Source: Pteria penguin
Lineage: Eukaryota > Mollusca > Bivalvia > Pterioida > Pteriidae
Assembly: GCA_035048485.1 (NCBI GenBank)
Contig: CM068587.1
Span: 25,252,534-25,316,533, forward strand
Length of the DNA: 64,000 nucleotides
Reading direction: 5' to 3'
Shown: positions 61,401-64,000 of the stretch, piece after piece
How positions within the stretch are numbered: the stretch's first letter is position 1
Layout: each line of letters starts with the position of its first letter
The notes under the pieces: model-generated
Databases searched by the model: none
What the model saw: only the letters and a program-made list of their open reading frames with translations
What the model was told of the DNA's origin: nothing
Made by a program: the position numbers and the translations under genes

Positions 61401-63952
61401 CTGATAAAACCTGTACAGTAAATTCCCACACACCTAGCCTCATACAGACAGACCAACACTTATAAAACCTGTATAGTAAATTCTCTCAAACACCTAGCCT
61501 CATACAAAGACACAAACACTGATAAAACCTGTACAGTAAATTATCCCAAACACCTAGCCTCATACAAGCAGACCAACACTGATAAAACCTGTACAGTAAA
61601 TTCCCACACACCTAGCCTCATACAGACAGACCAACACTTATAAAACCTGTATAGTAAATTCTCTCAAACACCTAGCCTCATACAAAGACACAAACACTGA
61701 TAAAACCTGTACAGTAAATTATCCCACACACCTAGCCTCATACAAAGAGACCAACACTGATAAAACCTGTACAGTAAATTATCCCACACACCTAGCCTCA
61801 TACAAGCAGACCAACACTGATAAAACCTGTACAGTAAATTCCCACACACCTAGCCTCATACAAATACAGAACAGACCAACCCTGATAACACATGTACATT
61901 AAATTATCCCACACACATAGCCTCATACAAACAGACCAACACTGATAATACCTGCACAGTAAATGAATTATCCCACACACCTAGCTCATACAAGCAGACT
62001 AACACTGATAAACCTGTACAGTAAGTATCCCACACACCTAACCTCATACAAACAGACCAACATTGATAAAACCTGTACAGTAAATTCCCACACACCTAAC
62101 CTCATACAAACAGAACAACAATGATAAAACCTGTACAGTAAATTATACCAAACACCTAGCAACATACAGACAGACCAACACTGATAAAACCTGTACAGTA
62201 AATTATCCCACACACCTAGCCTCATACAAACAGACCAACACTGATAAAACCTGTACAGTAAATTATCCCACACATCTAGCCTCATACAAACAGACCAACA
62301 CTGATAAAGCCTATACAATAAATTGTCCCAAACACCCAGCCTCATACAAAGAGACAAACACTGATAAAACCTGTATAGTAAATTCCCCAAGACACCTGGC
62401 CTCATACAAACAGACCAACACTGATAAAACCTATACAATTAATTCTCCCAAACACCTAGCCTCATACAAAGGGACCAACACTGATAAAACTTGCACAATA
62501 AATCATCCCAAACACCTAACCTCATACAAACAGACCAACACTGATAAAACCTGTACAGTAAATTCTCCCAGACACCCAGCCTCATACAAAGAGACCAACA
62601 CTGATAAAACCTGTATAGTAAATTATTCCACACACCTAGCCTCATACAAACAGACCAACACTGATAAAATCTGTACAGTCAATTATTCTACACACCTAGC
62701 CTCATACAAACAGACCAACACTGATAAAACCTGTAAAGTAAATTATCCCACACACCTAGCCTCATACAAAGAGACCAACACTGATAAAACCTGTACAGTA
62801 AATTATCCCACACACCTAGCTTCGTACAAAGAGACCAACACTGATAAAACCTGTACAGTAAATTATCCCACACACCTAGCCTCATACAAACAGACCAACA
62901 CTGATAAAACCTGTACAGTAAATTATCCCACCTAGCCTCATACAAGAGACCAACACTGATAAAACCTGTACAGTAAATTATCCCACACACCTAGCCTCAT
63001 ACAAACAGACCAACACTGATAAAACCTGTACAGTAAATTATCCCACACACCTAGCCTCATACAAAGAGACCAACACTGATAAAACCTGTACAGTAAATTA
63101 TCCCACACACCTAGCCTCGTACAAATAGACCAACACTGATAAAACCTGTACAGTAAATTATCCCACACACCTAGCCTCATATAAATCACGAAGATTGATG
63201 ATGGTGCTTACCTGTTTTGCTGTCTAAGCTAGCTTTGGAGTGGAAGAGATCAGAAATAGAGATATCTGTATCATGCTGGTCTAGCTCCAGGATACAATGG
63301 AATGGCATCTCATTTGGTATGTACCCTTTCTCACGTATAACAGAGCTGCAGTTATGGCCTACAATATATCAATAATAAATATTCAAACTTAGATTTACAG
63401 TTTGAATGTTGAGTTTTTGATGGGTGTTGAATGCCAGATGAAGGGGACTCGGGATGTCTCAGCTGTTATGGTGTTCGCCTCAAGATCAGAAAATCTAGGA
63501 CATAAATATTGCTGGAGTCTTGTTTGGGGTACAATATCACAATATACACAATATGTAAAGATACTTTCACAGTTTCTGGTGGAGTCACTACTTAAACCAA
63601 AATTTAATAAGTAAAGCAATGCACAAGGCAGATGCAATCACCATACAGGTGAAATATTCCTAGCATGGATCTAAAATATAATCAATCATATGGTAAGTAT
63701 TAAGAAAGGTTGGATGTAAACTTCAAGCATTGACAGGATAGACATACTTCAAGTCTAAGCACACACACTTTAGTGAAATTTGATATGAGGTAAGATTACC
63801 TAGTGAAATGAATTAAGTATCAACTCACCATGTACTTCATTGAAATCTCCAATAGATACTGGAATAAAGTAGCTGCTGTGAGTGTCTTCCACATTAGTTA
63901 GAAACTTGACAGAATCCTCAATGGTCAGTTCTTTGACCGGATTAATGGTCAA
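52454..63952 (-). CDS. NUP210: NUP210 (gp210) nuclear pore membrane glycoprotein, C-terminal 375 aa, 5' end outside window
   Basis: Pore-membrane nucleoporin with a large lumenal part, one transmembrane helix and a short tail facing the pore. Seven exons on the minus strand: 63952-63829, 63358-63212, 58046-57793, 57249-57030, 56176-56057, 53068-52952 and 52599-52454 (stop TAA). Every junction is GT-AG and phases join without a break. The first four encode lumenal beta-rich sequence. The fifth ends in the membrane helix WLFIIFLIVATAMAVIVG. The last two encode a Ser/Pro-rich tail with nine SP or TP sites, one (SPMR) a full CDK consensus; gp210 is a known mitotic CDK1 substrate in this tail. The intron 58047-63211 is filled by a 60-bp satellite. 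The domain order and tail identify the family; the lumenal region was not compared residue by residue. Confidence 0.9.
54307..55285. mobile_element. TTAA-flanked DNA transposon, non-autonomous (about 975 bp)
   Basis: TGGCTCGAGTGTC at the left and GACACTCGAGCCA at the right are inverted ends; TTAA at 54307-54310 and 55282-55285 flanks them. Inside are two direct copies of a segment of about 115 bases (54600 and 54805) containing TAAGTATTG and ATTTTATGAAGTTT. No transposase frame. It lies in the NUP210 intron between the membrane and tail exons. Confidence 0.75.
56057..56176 (-). CDS. NUP210: NUP210 transmembrane exon
   Basis: Encodes SYPHKYIGWGSFFRNIWNN followed by the hydrophobic helix of about 20 residues. 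The downstream intron (53069-56056) falls inside the end of the membrane segment: the next exon resumes with YHFIIGSRSGRA. It is preceded by a 220-base exon and separated from the tail by a 3 kb intron that hosts a DNA transposon. Confidence 0.9.
58390..63185 (-). repeat. 60-bp satellite, about 80 tandem copies, in a NUP210 intron
   Basis: Plus-strand unit: CCTCATACAAACAGACCAAC, ACTGATAAAACCTGTACAGT, AAATTATCCCACACACCTAG. Rare variants define larger repeats: a nine-unit period (short TTCCCACAC junctions at 59510 and 60051) and a duplication of about 2035 bases (AAAGCCTATACAATAAATTG at 60271 and 62306; truncated CCCACCTAGCC at 60892 and 62927). Because 60 is a multiple of three, open frames run through on both strands; these are not genes. 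Confidence 0.95.
63440..63690 (+). mobile_element. SINE-related fragment in NUP210 intron
   Basis: GTAAAGCAATGCACAAGGCA, then GATGCAATCACCATACAGG and AAAATATAATCAATCA match the SINE tail seen at 23.4 and 23.99 kb. The upstream part (GGGACTCGGGATGTCTCAG) is only loosely SINE-like. Confidence 0.5.
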
Positions 63953-64000
63953 CTACAAAATACTACCTTAATTAGGAAAATTATGACAAAACATGTGCTG

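Noticed and set aside
58385..63189. Many open frames rich in YRFYQCWS or ASYKQTNT repeats
   Set aside because: They are readings of the 60-bp satellite, whose length is a multiple of three. They are open on both strands and lie inside a NUP210 intron.

Overview
The window is eukaryotic: genes are split by GT-AG introns, about two thirds of the bases are A or T, and most of the length is repeats. The style of the repeats (short-hairpin repeats followed by TCCGTC tracts, an element opening AGCTCACCTGAGCC, tRNA-derived SINEs) and the invertebrate-like gene models suggest a lophotrochozoan, most likely a bivalve mollusc. That taxonomic call is an inference.

Three cellular genes are supported, all spliced. 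(1) A complete ADF/cofilin gene on the plus strand (4898-18280, 151 aa). Its first coding exon holds only the ATG and is followed by a 9.6 kb intron packed with mobile elements. (2) A complete transglutaminase-like KY/hillarin-family gene on the minus strand (32323 down to 25028). It has two alternative, duplicated first exons, each beginning MGCG with a predicted N-myristoylation site, giving 599 or 569 aa. (3) The 3' part of a NUP210/gp210 nuclear-pore membrane protein gene on the minus strand (63952 down to 52454): seven exons encoding the last 375 aa, with the 5' end beyond the window.

Layout: 1-2.6 kb nested repeats; 2.6-4.7 kb no gene; 4.7-18.6 kb cofilin; 18.6-25.0 kb intergenic with foldbacks, an old degenerate tandem repeat and two SINEs; 25.0-32.3 kb KY-like gene; 33.0-39.8 kb a 53-bp satellite of about 108 copies with degenerate monomeric flanks; 39.8-42.7 kb sparse; 42.7-48.4 kb a 5.6 kb LTR retrotransposon with two identical 144-bp LTRs; 48.4-49.9 kb repeat fragments; 49.9-64.0 kb NUP210, whose 5.2 kb intron is almost filled by a 60-bp satellite of about 80 copies.

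The three genes have no evident joint pathway: actin turnover, a likely muscle/cytoskeletal protease-like scaffold, and the nuclear pore. The most interesting signals are the duplicated lipidation exons of the KY-like gene, the dimer origin and 19-unit higher-order structure of the 53-bp satellite, and a repeat class in which unrelated hairpins sit in front of a common TCCGTC-type body.
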